The position numbers were made by a program, and so were the translations under genes. Shown piece after piece: positions 18,765 to 25,542 of a stretch of 44,059 nt of DNA. The stretch spans positions 1 through 44,059 of the forward strand of contig NZ_AEJF01000184.1 of NCBI RefSeq assembly GCF_001028175.1. Reading direction: 5' to 3'. Position 1 is the stretch's first letter, and each line of letters begins with the position of its first letter. The stretch comes from Caballeronia mineralivorans PML1(12) (lineage in GTDB: Bacteria > Pseudomonadota > Gammaproteobacteria > Burkholderiales > Burkholderiaceae). The notes under the pieces were generated by a model. The model was given only the letters and a program-made list of their open reading frames with translations, did no database searches and was not told where the DNA came from.

Positions 18765-20063
18765 ATGCTCGACATTCAACTTCTGCGCAAAGACCCCGAC
18801 GCTGTTGCCAAGCGCCTGGCCCAACGCGGCTACACCCTCGACGTTGCTGCGTTTGCGGCACTGGAAACCGAACGTCGCGAGATCCAGACGCGCACCGAAG
18901 AACTGCAGATGCGTCGCAACACGTTGTCGAAGCAGATCGGCGCCATGAAAGGTCGTGGCGAGGACACGTCAGCGGTGATGGCCGAAGTGGGCGGTATTGG
19001 CGACACGATGAAAGCGTCGGCGGCGCAACTCGACGATATCCAGAAGCGTCTCTCCGACCTGATGCTTGGCGCACCGAACCTGCCGCACGAAAGCGTGCCA
19101 GTCGGCCGTGACGAGACGGAAAACGTGGAGGTTCGCCGCTGGGGCACGCCGCGTTCGTTTGATTTCGAAGTGAAGGACCACGTCGATGTGGGCGCGCCGC
19201 TCGGCCTCGACTTCGAGACTGGCGCGAAGCTCTCGGGCGCGCGTTTCACGCTGCTGCGTGGTCAGATCGCGCGGCTGCATCGGGCGCTTGCGCAGTTCAT
19301 GATCGACACCCATACCGAGCAGCACGGCTACACCGAGGCGTACACGCCGTATATCGTGAATCCGGAGATTCTGGTCGGCACGGGCCAGTTGCCCAAATTC
19401 GCGGACGACATGTTTCGCGTGGAGAAGGGAGGCGAGGAAAACACGGTCACGCAATATCTGATTTCCACGTCCGAAATTTCGCTGACGAACACGGTGCGCG
19501 AAAGCATTCTCGACGCCGCCGCGCTGCCGGTGAAGCTCACCGCGCATTCACCGTGCTTTCGCTCCGAAGCGGGCTCGTATGGCCGCGATACACGGGGTCT
19601 GATTCGCCAGCATCAGTTCGATAAAGTGGAAATGGTGCAGGTCGTATCGCCGGAAAAATCGTATGACACGCTCGACGAAATGGTCGGCCACGCCGAAGCG
19701 ATCCTGCAAAAACTCGAACTGCCGTATCGCGTGATTACGCTGTGCACCGGTGACATGGGTTTTTCGGCATCGAAGACATTCGACCTGGAAGTCTGGCTGC
19801 CGGCGCAGAACACGTATCGCGAGATTTCGAGCTGTTCGAACACCGAGGCGTTCCAGGCGCGCCGGATGCAGGCCCGGTTCCGCAATGCACAGGGCAAGCC
19901 CGAATTTGTCCATACGCTGAACGGCTCGGGACTGGCGGTCGGACGCACGCTCGTTGCGGTGCTCGAGAACTTCCAGAACGCCGATGGATCGGTGACGGTG
20001 CCGGCCGCATTGCGGCCGTATCTGCGTGGGGTCGAAAAGCTGGAAGTGCCGAAAGCGGATTGA
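18765..20063 (+). CDS. serS: Seryl-tRNA synthetase
   Basis: A class IIa aminoacyl-tRNA synthetase that charges tRNA-Ser. Seen in 432 residues: an N-terminal long-arm coiled coil (about 1-105) that grips the variable arm of tRNA-Ser, motif 2 CFRSEAGSYGRDTRGLIRQH, and motif 3 GSGLAVGRTLVAVLEN. The middle shows YTPYIVNPEILVGTGQLPKF. The length is usual. It lies immediately upstream of a tRNA-Ser gene, so the enzyme and one of its substrates are encoded side by side. Confidence 0.96.
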   Translation: MLDIQLLRKDPDAVAKRLAQRGYTLDVAAFAALETERREIQTRTEELQMRRNTLSKQIGAMKGRGEDTSAVMAEVGGIGDTMKASAAQLDDIQKRLSDLMLGAPNLPHESVPVGRDETENVEVRRWGTPRSFDFEVKDHVDVGAPLGLDFETGAKLSGARFTLLRGQIARLHRALAQFMIDTHTEQHGYTEAYTPYIVNPEILVGTGQLPKFADDMFRVEKGGEENTVTQYLISTSEISLTNTVRESILDAAALPVKLTAHSPCFRSEAGSYGRDTRGLIRQHQFDKVEMVQVVSPEKSYDTLDEMVGHAEAILQKLELPYRVITLCTGDMGFSASKTFDLEVWLPAQNTYREISSCSNTEAFQARRMQARFRNAQGKPEFVHTLNGSGLAVGRTLVAVLENFQNADGSVTVPAALRPYLRGVEKLEVPKAD

Positions 20064-20096
20064 GCCCGCGTGTTGTAACAGGCTCACGAAAAGGGG

Positions 20097-20125
20097 TTGG
20101 AAATCGATTCCGAGTCGTCTATAAT
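20097..20125 (+). promoter_or_regulatory. Strong sigma70-type promoter of tRNA-Ser
   Basis: TTGGAA (20097-20102) and a perfect TATAAT (20120-20125) are separated by exactly 17 bases. Transcription should start near 20132, about 60 bases before the mature tRNA. The tRNA therefore has its own promoter besides any read-through from serS. Confidence 0.75.
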
Positions 20126-20194
20126 CTTTCTCTTCGCTGAGCACCGACCCGCTCAACGAGGGCCGCAAAGAGCAGTAAAGCGGTTGCAGTAAAT

Positions 20195-20284
20195 GGAAAG
20201 GTGGCAGAGTGGTCGAATGCGCTGGACTCGAAATCCAGTGTACCTTTAGGGGTACCGTGAGTTCGAATCTCACCCTTTCCGCCA
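20195..20284 (+). tRNA. serU: tRNA-Ser(CGA)
   Basis: The acceptor stem is GGAAAGG with CCTTTCC, followed by discriminator G and an encoded CCA. The anticodon arm is CTGGA-CTCGAAA-TCCAG, giving anticodon CGA, which reads the serine codon UCG. A long variable arm (GTACC and GGTAC) and the T-loop GTTCGAATC are present, as expected for a class II tRNA. UCG is a favoured serine codon in high-GC genomes. The gene name follows E. coli usage for the CGA tRNA. The 3' end of such tRNAs is a common target for integrating elements, and accessory DNA begins just after this one. Confidence 0.97.
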
Positions 20285-20293
20285 GAATGCTCA

Positions 20294-20331
20294 AAAAATC
20301 CCCGTAAAATCAATGATTTGCGGGGATTTTT
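20294..20331 (+). terminator. Intrinsic terminator of tRNA-Ser
   Basis: AAAAATCCCCG (20294-20304) pairs with CGGGGATTTTT (20321-20331) around a partly paired AT-rich loop, ten bases after the CCA end. The outer arms are nearly the same as those of the hairpin at 39012-39052. Confidence 0.85.
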
Positions 20332-20407
20332 GTTTCTCGACTTACGATTCAACTATCAAAGCTAATACGTATCCGTCAGCGGAACCCGTTAGGGCGGTTT
20401 TGCGCGG

Positions 20408-20899
20408 CTAAATGTCGACGATCTTTCGCAGTAGAGAGTACGAAACGCGCCAGTGGCCATCGGTGTCATTAACGGCGACCGATGCGGTCTTGGCATTCAG
20501 CCTCACGACGACTCCGACGCGCTCGCTTAGGTGCTTGTCGGTGAAGCTCACTGTGTCACCGATGAAGAATTCTTCACGCTGCGTTCTCGGCGGCGGTGTC
20601 GGTTCGACGTCAGGCTGACCAGTCGAAGTTTCTGGGATGATCGCCGCATAGTGCACTCCCCAACGGCGTCGAGTTGCGCTGTCTTGAACCACTGCCTGTG
20701 TCTGCCGGAGTTCAACTATGGTGCCTTTCGCCGGCGGCCCAAGCGGGTTGTCGCCGATGTAGTTGACGGCCATCCCCAGGTGCAGGCGTTGACGTATTTC
20801 GAGAATACGTCGGGGATCATCAAGCATTTTGCCGATAGCAAGATAGAGCCGATATAGCTCGGCACTGGGCGCCTGCCGAAGCGAGTCGAGAATGTCCAT
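20408..20899 (-). CDS. Hypothetical protein with two SH3/KOW-like repeats, likely IS66 passenger
   Basis: The 163-residue protein has a helical N-terminus (MDILDSLRQAPSAELYRLYL) and two related beta-rich segments. The first runs from about GMAVNYIGDN to RRRWGVHYAAI and the second from about GDTVSFTDKH to HWRVSYSLLRKI. Both have the pattern G-x-x-V, then VVxLxxxxAxV, then RWxVxY, so I read them as a tandem duplication of a small barrel such as KOW or Tudor. Such folds often bind RNA, DNA or a protein partner. It begins 15 bases after the transposase stop on the same strand, as passenger genes of IS66 elements do. I do not recognise a named family. Confidence 0.6.
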   Translation of the reverse strand: MDILDSLRQAPSAELYRLYLAIGKMLDDPRRILEIRQRLHLGMAVNYIGDNPLGPPAKGTIVELRQTQAVVQDSATRRRWGVHYAAIIPETSTGQPDVEPTPPPRTQREEFFIGDTVSFTDKHLSERVGVVVRLNAKTASVAVNDTDGHWRVSYSLLRKIVDI

Positions 20900-20914
20900 G
20901 ATGTTGAGGTGTTT

Positions 20915-21271
20915 TTAACGGGTGAGCGGCAAGAGCTCGTTCACGCGATTGACGGGATACGACGGCCATTGCTCAAGCGTCCGTTCGAGCCACGCGTCGG
21001 GCTCGATACCATTAAGGCGAGCCGTTCCGATGAGTGAGTATATCGTTGCGCCCGCACGGGCACCGCGTGCAGAACCCGCGAACAGCCAGTTTGACCTTCC
21101 GAGGGCAAGGGGCCTGATCTGGCGCTCAAGCGCATCGTTGTCTGGCAACAGGACGCCGTTCTCTGTATATCGGACAAGCGCCTCCCAATGTCGCAATGCA
21201 TAACCGAAGGCTTTGCGCCCTAGTCGAAGCCGTCTTTTCAGAACGGTGCTTCGGACGACCATTTTTGGCAA
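20915..21271 (-). pseudogene. tnpC: IS66 transposase (TnpC) C-terminal fragment
   Basis: Residues from about KAFGYALRHWEALVRY through LLPDNDALERQIRPLALGR, NWLFAGSARGARAGATIYSL and IEPDAWLERTLEQWP match the end of IS66 TnpC, including its C-terminal domain. A full TnpC is about 500 residues and only about 100 remain, so the catalytic core is lost. The first 18 or so codons probably come from flanking DNA. It cannot encode a working transposase. Confidence 0.85.
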
Positions 21272-21280
21272 ACCAACGAG

Positions 21281-21979
21281 TTAATGAAGAGGATGGCTGC
21301 TTACAAACACTCCGGTATCTGGATCGACGGCATAAAAATGGTCGATCGTCATCGCAATTTCGGACAACCCCATTGAACTAACACTAATCACGAAACCGGG
21401 CTGCCCTTGCTCAACGGTAGGCCAACCAAAGGTGCACGCCTGATTCGATTTGTAAAACGGGCTGTCCGGCCATGGATTGCGAAGGTTGAAGCGAGTGGTC
21501 AAATCGGCGTTCCAGATTGCCGCTGACGTTGTGCCGTCACTCTGCCAGGAGGTTATTAGAAAGCCGGAACGGTCCGGGAGTAGGTCATAATTGATCTTGT
21601 CACCCCCACGCTCCAATTCAAGTTCGAGCGTGCGACCACCGCAATTCCACCGCAGCTTTACGATCTTCACAATGCCGTGCGGCGGGTAAAGCTTTCGTCG
21701 TTCTTCGCTCGACATCCATTCAGCAATTTCTTCCCCGTTGACGCCGACCTCGGTCAAGCTTTCAACTTTCATTTGAAAAGCGCCTGGGTAAAGCTTTCTG
21801 GCTTCGGACGGAACAACAGTGTCGGCGTACCGCTCATTTTGCTCCCAATAGGTGCCACAGGAAGGGCAGCGGTGTAGTCTCGAATGCGTCGAGTAATTGA
21901 TGGCGAGCTCCGGCGGCTGCTTTCCAGATTCCCAGAGGTTTCGGCATACGAGGCAACCGTTATCTTTCCACCGACTCAT
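21281..21979 (-). CDS. Unknown protein with N-terminal double CxxC motif, candidate immunity protein
   Basis: The 232 residues start MSRWKDNGC if the ATG at 21979 is used; a TTG two codons earlier is possible. Near the N-terminus are CLVC and CPSC, spaced as in a small zinc ribbon. The rest is beta-rich without membrane segments, with GFLITSWQSDGT and DHFYAVDPDTGVFVSSHP near the end. I do not recognise the family. It lies first in a row of minus-strand genes several of which resemble immunity proteins, and a short orphan frame ends 30 bases upstream of it. That context makes an immunity role a reasonable inference, not a demonstrated one. Confidence 0.65.
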   Translation of the reverse strand: MSRWKDNGCLVCRNLWESGKQPPELAINYSTHSRLHRCPSCGTYWEQNERYADTVVPSEARKLYPGAFQMKVESLTEVGVNGEEIAEWMSSEERRKLYPPHGIVKIVKLRWNCGGRTLELELERGGDKINYDLLPDRSGFLITSWQSDGTTSAAIWNADLTTRFNLRNPWPDSPFYKSNQACTFGWPTVEQGQPGFVISVSSMGLSEIAMTIDHFYAVDPDTGVFVSSHPLH

Positions 21980-22009
21980 ATCCAAAAATCTCTCATGGGC
22001 ATCCTGTCG

Positions 22010-22132
22010 TCATTGCCAGTTTATCAAGGGGATATGTCGACCGTTAGTAGTGCGGACATGCTCAGCAGCGCCGTTGGTGCGCAACCCGGCAACTTGCGGA
22101 TACCGCATTCCAGCAACGAGAACACCGAACCG
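22010..22132 (-). pseudogene. Possible orphan C-terminal tail of a toxin
   Basis: A 40-codon frame bounded by stops reads FGVLVAGMRYPQVAGLR, then a Thr/Asn/Arg-rich end closing in HIPLINWQ. It has no good start and ends 30 bases before the next gene on the same strand. In arrays of exchanged polymorphic toxins, short 3' toxin pieces are often left in front of their immunity genes. This would fit, but I cannot name a family, and chance is possible. Confidence 0.2.
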
Positions 22133-22152
22133 CTATGGCGACAATCGCCTAG

Positions 22153-22464
22153 TCAGAGGCTTTCTCGGAAATAATCTTCGACATTTCGCACTTTGTCGAG
22201 CAGTTCGTCGTCTTCACACCATTCGCCGACCGCACGGCTCAGGCCTAAGCCGGCGCCGGGCCGAGTTTCCCCCCTCGATCGCCGAGGCAGCTTATCCTGA
22301 CTAGCAGTATCCCTTAAGACCTGTAGATTTCGAATGAGCGTGTCGTACGATCCGATAAGCCATACCTCAGCGCCAGCAGCTTTCGCGCGCCGCCGCTTTT
22401 CTTCCGCCATGAAGATGAGCCCATCTAGACGTAGAAGAAACTCTGCAGTGCGCCGACCGCTCAC
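22153..22464 (-). CDS. Small helical protein of unknown function
   Basis: The 103 residues are mostly charged and helical (DGLIFMAEEKRRRAKAAGAE; DELLDKVRNVEDYFRESL), with a glycine-rich turn PGAGLGLSRAVGEW. Its start overlaps the stop of the preceding fragment by four bases (ATGA), which suggests coupled translation with whatever gene once stood there. I do not recognise it. Position in the immunity-gene array suggests a related role. Confidence 0.55.
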   Translation of the reverse strand: MSGRRTAEFLLRLDGLIFMAEEKRRRAKAAGAEVWLIGSYDTLIRNLQVLRDTASQDKLPRRSRGETRPGAGLGLSRAVGEWCEDDELLDKVRNVEDYFRESL

Positions 22465-22598
22465 GACGAAAGCCGGCGAAGCGTTTCGATAGTGGCAACC
22501 ATACCGGTGTCTGGCGAATCCGCGACGGACAGCACATCTAGGGCGAGGGGCATATTGTAATGAATGGCCTTGTCTTCTTTTTGTGTCTTTTTAGACAT
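22461..22598 (-). pseudogene. Fragment of a YqcF-like (suppressor-of-fused type) immunity protein
   Basis: From an ATG at 22598 the 45 codons contain YNMPLALDVLSVADSPDTG. The copy at 24900-25085 has the near-identical DMPLAVDVLSVADSPNDG. In YqcF-type antitoxins the corresponding region (IDIL followed by D-x-P-x-x-G) sits near the middle of a protein of about 190 residues. Here both sides are missing: no GGKP motif precedes it, and the residues after the glycine do not continue as expected. The frame is open to 22784 upstream, but that part looks unrelated. I therefore call it a remnant. Confidence 0.5.
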
Positions 22599-22856
22599 GC
22601 AAATTGGCGAGAAAGTCATCGAAATTATATGCAATTTTTCGCATATACCGATATGAGCAGGTCCCGTCATCTCACTATTTGCCCCATCACGGTAATACAC
22701 CCCTCCGTCTTTCATTGCCGGAGCCTGACAACAAACGACGTAGGGTCGCTCTGGCCGTGTGTGAACGACACGACATACTTGCAAGGAAGGGACGCCGGGT
22801 GGTGCTGGATATAACGATGATCTAGGATCGTTTGGGGAACTGTGCTGTTAGCTCGG

Positions 22857-23156
22857 TTAATCGATCAGTTTTTTGTCGCGAAGCTTCTGCAGGTAAATCA
22901 ACCCATCCGGGTCCGCAGAAAAAATCCCGTCTCCATCAAGCATGTATGCTTTCAGTAAGCTCTGCGTGCCTCCGTCTTCATCGGCCAGCTTAATCAAAGC
23001 TTGTCCCAGTCGATAGTGGACGAATGGATTTCCTGGGCCGCCAGGACCATTGAGCGCATCGTAGAAACTATGCCGCGCAGCGTCCAATTGGCCGAGTTGG
23101 CATTGCGCGTTCCCGATGGATGCCGACAACCATGTGTAGATAATGCGACGGATCAT
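22857..23156 (-). pseudogene. 5'-truncated TPR-type immunity gene
   Basis: The reading frame encodes up to 99 residues. From about YTWLSASIGNAQCQLGQLDA to the end it aligns with the second two-thirds of the complete gene at 25114-25542. Both share PFVHYRLGQ or PFVTYRLGQ, and then KAYMLDGDGIF or RTYMLDGDTIF, and end in a Leu-rich helix. The first 45 or so residues are replaced at a sharp break near 23148 by unrelated sequence, so no normal start is left. It may be silent, or translated from the ATG at 23156. Confidence 0.7.
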
Positions 23157-23262
23157 TATAATTGTTCAGGAAATCCTCGCGAGTGATGTGGCGTTCAGCC
23201 GCACTGATAGCTACTCCACAACCACTTAGACAGCATCGCGGTTGTCCGTCAACGACTTCAAC
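23148..23262 (-). pseudogene. Possible C-terminal piece of a nuclease-type toxin
   Basis: In a frame different from the neighbouring genes, the minus strand reads VDGQPRCCLSGCGVAIS, then AAERHITREDFLNNYNDPSHY, running into the TPR remnant. The segment ITREDFLNNYNDPxHY resembles the tails of HNH-type polymorphic toxins as I remember them, which usually go on with Pro and an NRSH-like motif. That continuation is lost at the break. It overlaps the last codons of the gene ending at 23258. Support is modest. Confidence 0.25.
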
Positions 23263-23902
23263 TCTTAGGTGTGCCGAAAGGAATACGCGGAGGCGAAAGT
23301 TGACGCAGGATCGTCAAATGTATATCGGCATTGACCTTCTTGAGGTGATCCACCGTCATGCGACCGCCGGCAACTAAGGCGGGCTCAAACCCATAAATTT
23401 CCCCACTTTGTGGTGGCCCTAGCTTTGCCAACGTCCTTTCGAACATTGGCCTTTTGCTCTCGTCCTTGAGGTCGCACTCGTCCGGCGTCGTGCCAGCGAA
23501 AAACATGCTGACTTCATGATTTGGATTCACCAAGGGTTTCTTCAAATCCTTTTCGAGGGCGATCAGAGAATGTATGGGGCAGGAAACTGTGAGGCTGGGT
23601 CCAGTCCTTTCGCCCCAAGCGAATAGCTTCCCAAAGGCTGTTCTGGCAATAACATGGTAGCTATCGATTTCTTCAAATGGCGTATCTTCTAACCACATGT
23701 CGAGTACGTCTGCGTAGTCGTCGGGATTCACCGTCCAGAACAAACCATGACGGTAACCGCACCAGCCCTCACTTTTCCAATAGCTGAGCAACTGATCCGG
23801 GAGCACCCCTTGGAATTTTGCGACGGTCTCGTCAGGTACATTCGCTTGGCTGGTGGCTTCACCAAACTGCGAGATAAAGAACGAAAACAATTTGTCTCTC
23901 AT
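23258..23902 (-). CDS. GAD-like/DUF1851 immunity protein (Tdi1 type), copy A
   Basis: The 214 residues begin MRDKLFSFFISQFGEA, preceded by AAGGA. Seen: LPDQLLSYWKSEGWCGYRHG and LFWTVNPDDYADVLDMWL (GAD-like part), then the DUF1851 part with FGKLFAWGERTGPSLTVSC and GRMTVDHLKKVNADIHLTI. The same two-domain layout is known from Tdi1, the immunity protein for the Agrobacterium T6SS DNase Tde1. It neighbours a close paralogue at 24010-24633. The frame is open to 23989, but the extra 29 residues are not shared with the paralogue. No cognate toxin gene remains beside it. Confidence 0.8.
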   Translation of the reverse strand: MRDKLFSFFISQFGEATSQANVPDETVAKFQGVLPDQLLSYWKSEGWCGYRHGLFWTVNPDDYADVLDMWLEDTPFEEIDSYHVIARTAFGKLFAWGERTGPSLTVSCPIHSLIALEKDLKKPLVNPNHEVSMFFAGTTPDECDLKDESKRPMFERTLAKLGPPQSGEIYGFEPALVAGGRMTVDHLKKVNADIHLTILRQLSPPRIPFGTPKS

Positions 23903-24009
23903 CGCATCCTTGGTCTCCGTATGATCTGAACTTCGCCTCTTCCGTGTTAGTTCGTTGCCGTCCTTGAGTGCCCGGCTCAGCGTGAACAATTCACATGCTA
24001 CGGCAGCCT

Positions 24010-24633
24010 CTAAAGCTTCGCTCCAGCGAAAGGTATTTTTGGCGGAGCGAGCTGACGCAGAATGGTCAGATGCACATCAAGGTTGACCTTTTCCAGGTGC
24101 TCAAGTGCCATCCGGCCGCCCGCCACCAGTGCAGGTTCGAAGCCATACATTTGGGTGGACGACAGCGGACCTAGTGTATGGCGGGCGTGTTCGAACAGCG
24201 ATTTCTTGTGTTCGTCCTTGAGGTCGCACTCATTGCGGGTCTTCGCACCGAAGAACGTCTGCACACGAAAGTCGGGATTGGGCAGCGTACTTTTCAACTC
24301 CCGCTCCAATGCTATGAGCGAGAAGGTCGGACAGGAGACAGTTAGGCTCGGCCCAGTCTTTTCTCCCCACGCGAACAACTTGCCAAATGCCGTTCGGGCG
24401 ATTATGTGATAGCTGTCAATTTCCTCGAACGGGGTATCTTCCAACCATAGATCCAGTACGTAGCCGTAGTCGTCAGGATTGACAGTCCACAGCGGGCCGT
24501 TCGCATATCCACTCCATCCTTCTTCGGCCCAATATTTCAGCAACTGGTTCGGCAATACATTCGTGAATTTTTCGATACTGGCCTGTGGAACGTCGACACG
24601 CCTCGTCGATTCCCCGAAGTTGTTGATAAACAA
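24010..24633 (-). CDS. GAD-like/DUF1851 immunity protein (Tdi1 type), copy B
   Basis: It is a paralogue of the gene at 23258-23902. Shared blocks include WTVNPDDYGYVLDLWLEDTP, FEEIDSYHIIARTAFGKLFA and GFEPALVAGGRM. The start is unclear. The first usable codon is a TTG at 24633 with no proper ribosome site, and the paralogue has about four to six extra residues upstream. In frame upstream there is a stop near 24650. The 5' end joins directly to a broken SMI1/KNR4 gene, so the native start may have been lost in that fusion. It may still be expressed by coupling from upstream. Confidence 0.75.
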   Translation of the reverse strand: MFINNFGESTRRVDVPQASIEKFTNVLPNQLLKYWAEEGWSGYANGPLWTVNPDDYGYVLDLWLEDTPFEEIDSYHIIARTAFGKLFAWGEKTGPSLTVSCPTFSLIALERELKSTLPNPDFRVQTFFGAKTRNECDLKDEHKKSLFEHARHTLGPLSSTQMYGFEPALVAGGRMALEHLEKVNLDVHLTILRQLAPPKIPFAGAKL

Positions 24634-24641
24634 GTCGAAAA

Positions 24642-24827
24642 AGAAAATACCTTATTGTTGACGAGTTCGGGATGCCATCTGCACCTAAAAAATTAAAAGA
24701 CGCCCGCTCGTATGCTCCAGTATTGGCCAACGACAGGAATTCCTTGTATTGAGTCGGTAGACTAATATTTATTTAGCTCATTTTCCATTCTATCAATCTT
24801 CTGCCTTACCTTCAGAGCATTGTCCAT
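24642..24827 (-). pseudogene. Frameshifted and truncated SMI1/KNR4 (SUKH) immunity gene
   Basis: An ATG at 24827 stands seven bases after GGAGG, the best ribosome site in the area. It reads MDNALKVRQKIDRMENELN and stops after two more codons. Shifting frame there gives ISLPTQYKEFLSLANTGAYE, then RASFNFLGADG and IRYFLF. The pattern LP-x-x-YKEFL followed by FxF and YFL is that of SUKH immunity proteins. The break coincides with a tandem ATTTATTT (24767-24774, plus strand); removing one ATTT restores a continuous frame. Sequence after YFLF is lost where copy B of the GAD-like gene begins. Confidence 0.65.
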
Positions 24828-24899
24828 TACTGCCCTCCGTTCGCCCTAGCGGCTGAAGCGCCGCCGGTATGCGTCGCTGCGTCGTGGGATCACTCTGGA

Positions 24900-25085
24900 T
24901 CAACTGCATGCTAGTACCGTCCTCATTATGGCGCCATCGTTTGGCGAATCCGCGACGGAAAGGACGTCCACGGCGAGCGGCATATCATCGTGAATGTATT
25001 CTTGGACTTTGGGCTTGCCACCGAATGCCGAAAGGGCATGCCGGCCTATAGATTCTCGCTCGGCGGATATAGGACTTTTAGTCAT
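24900..25085 (-). pseudogene. 3'-truncated YqcF-like (suppressor-of-fused type) immunity gene
   Basis: From an ATG at 25085 the 61 residues read MTKSPISAERESIGRHALSA, then FGGKPKVQEYIHDDMPLAVD and VLSVADSPNDG. FGGKP-x-V-x-x-Y followed by a short loop and xDVL matches the N-terminal third of YqcF, the antitoxin of the Bacillus LXG toxin YqcG, and related suppressor-of-fused domain proteins. The expected continuation with a Gly-Val-Thr-Ser-Tyr-like segment is missing and the frame ends soon after. It keeps a normal start but cannot encode a whole domain. Confidence 0.6.
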
Positions 25086-25113
25086 GCCACCGGCCACTGC
25101 TGTTTTCGAGCGA

Positions 25114-25542
25114 TCAGATCAACGTCCGTTGCCGTAGCAGGTCCAGGTACTTTTCCCCACCATCTTCCACAAAAATTGTATCGCCATCCAGCATATAGGT
25201 CCGCAAGAGCATCTCTACGCCTCTTTCAGTCTGTCCTTGTTCCACGAAGACTTGACCTAGTCGGTAGGTTACAAAGGGAGAGGGCGAACTGCCGGAACAG
25301 TTTAGAGCATTCTGCAGCGCTTCCTGCGCACGCTTATAGTTATTGAGTTCATAGTATGCATCGCCAATAGCTGCATACAGCCACTCCGACGCTTCCCAAT
25401 TGTTTTTAGGCTCCGGCAAAATCTCTAAAGCTTCTTCCCATGTGCTTATGGCATCAGGCGCGCGGCCCTGGTCAAGGAAGTCGCTCCCAAGCTGACTGAG
25501 TTCGTCCAGCTTGAGAGCAATGTTTGCCGGCAATGTCGTCAC
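25114..25542 (-). CDS. TPR-type immunity protein, complete copy
   Basis: The 142-residue helical protein has TPR-like repeats (AISTWEEALEILPEP; AAIGDAYYELNNYKRAQEAL; VTYRLGQVFVEQGQTERG) and ends in YLDLLRQRTLI. Its ATG overlaps the stop of the upstream TPR gene (ATGA, 25539-25542), so they are coupled. Small TPR proteins directly after toxin genes are common immunity proteins in T6SS and contact-dependent systems, which is my inference here. A truncated relative lies at 22857-23156. Confidence 0.75.
   Translation of the reverse strand: MTTLPANIALKLDELSQLGSDFLDQGRAPDAISTWEEALEILPEPKNNWEASEWLYAAIGDAYYELNNYKRAQEALQNALNCSGSSPSPFVTYRLGQVFVEQGQTERGVEMLLRTYMLDGDTIFVEDGGEKYLDLLRQRTLI

Larger units (their letters stand above)
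20369..21271 (-). mobile_element. Truncated IS66-family insertion sequence
   Basis: This stretch holds the C-terminal end of an IS66 TnpC transposase (20915-21271), a small gene 15 bases after it (20408-20899), and then GTATCCGTCAGCGG at 20369. IS66 ends generally begin with GTA, so 20369 is a candidate terminal repeat. The other end is missing: the element stops within tnpC where the 21281 gene begins. No target duplication can therefore be checked. The end call is an inference; the transposase fragment is firm. Confidence 0.55.

Noticed and set aside
22599..22784. The upstream extension of the 22461 fragment (codons before 22598)
   Set aside because: The frame is open, but its composition is unlike the YqcF-like segment and no family is recognisable, so I did not count it as one gene.
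22560..22825. Plus-strand frames over the immunity array (for example 22560-22814)
   Set aside because: They have no ribosome site, odd composition, and run opposite better-supported minus-strand genes or remnants.
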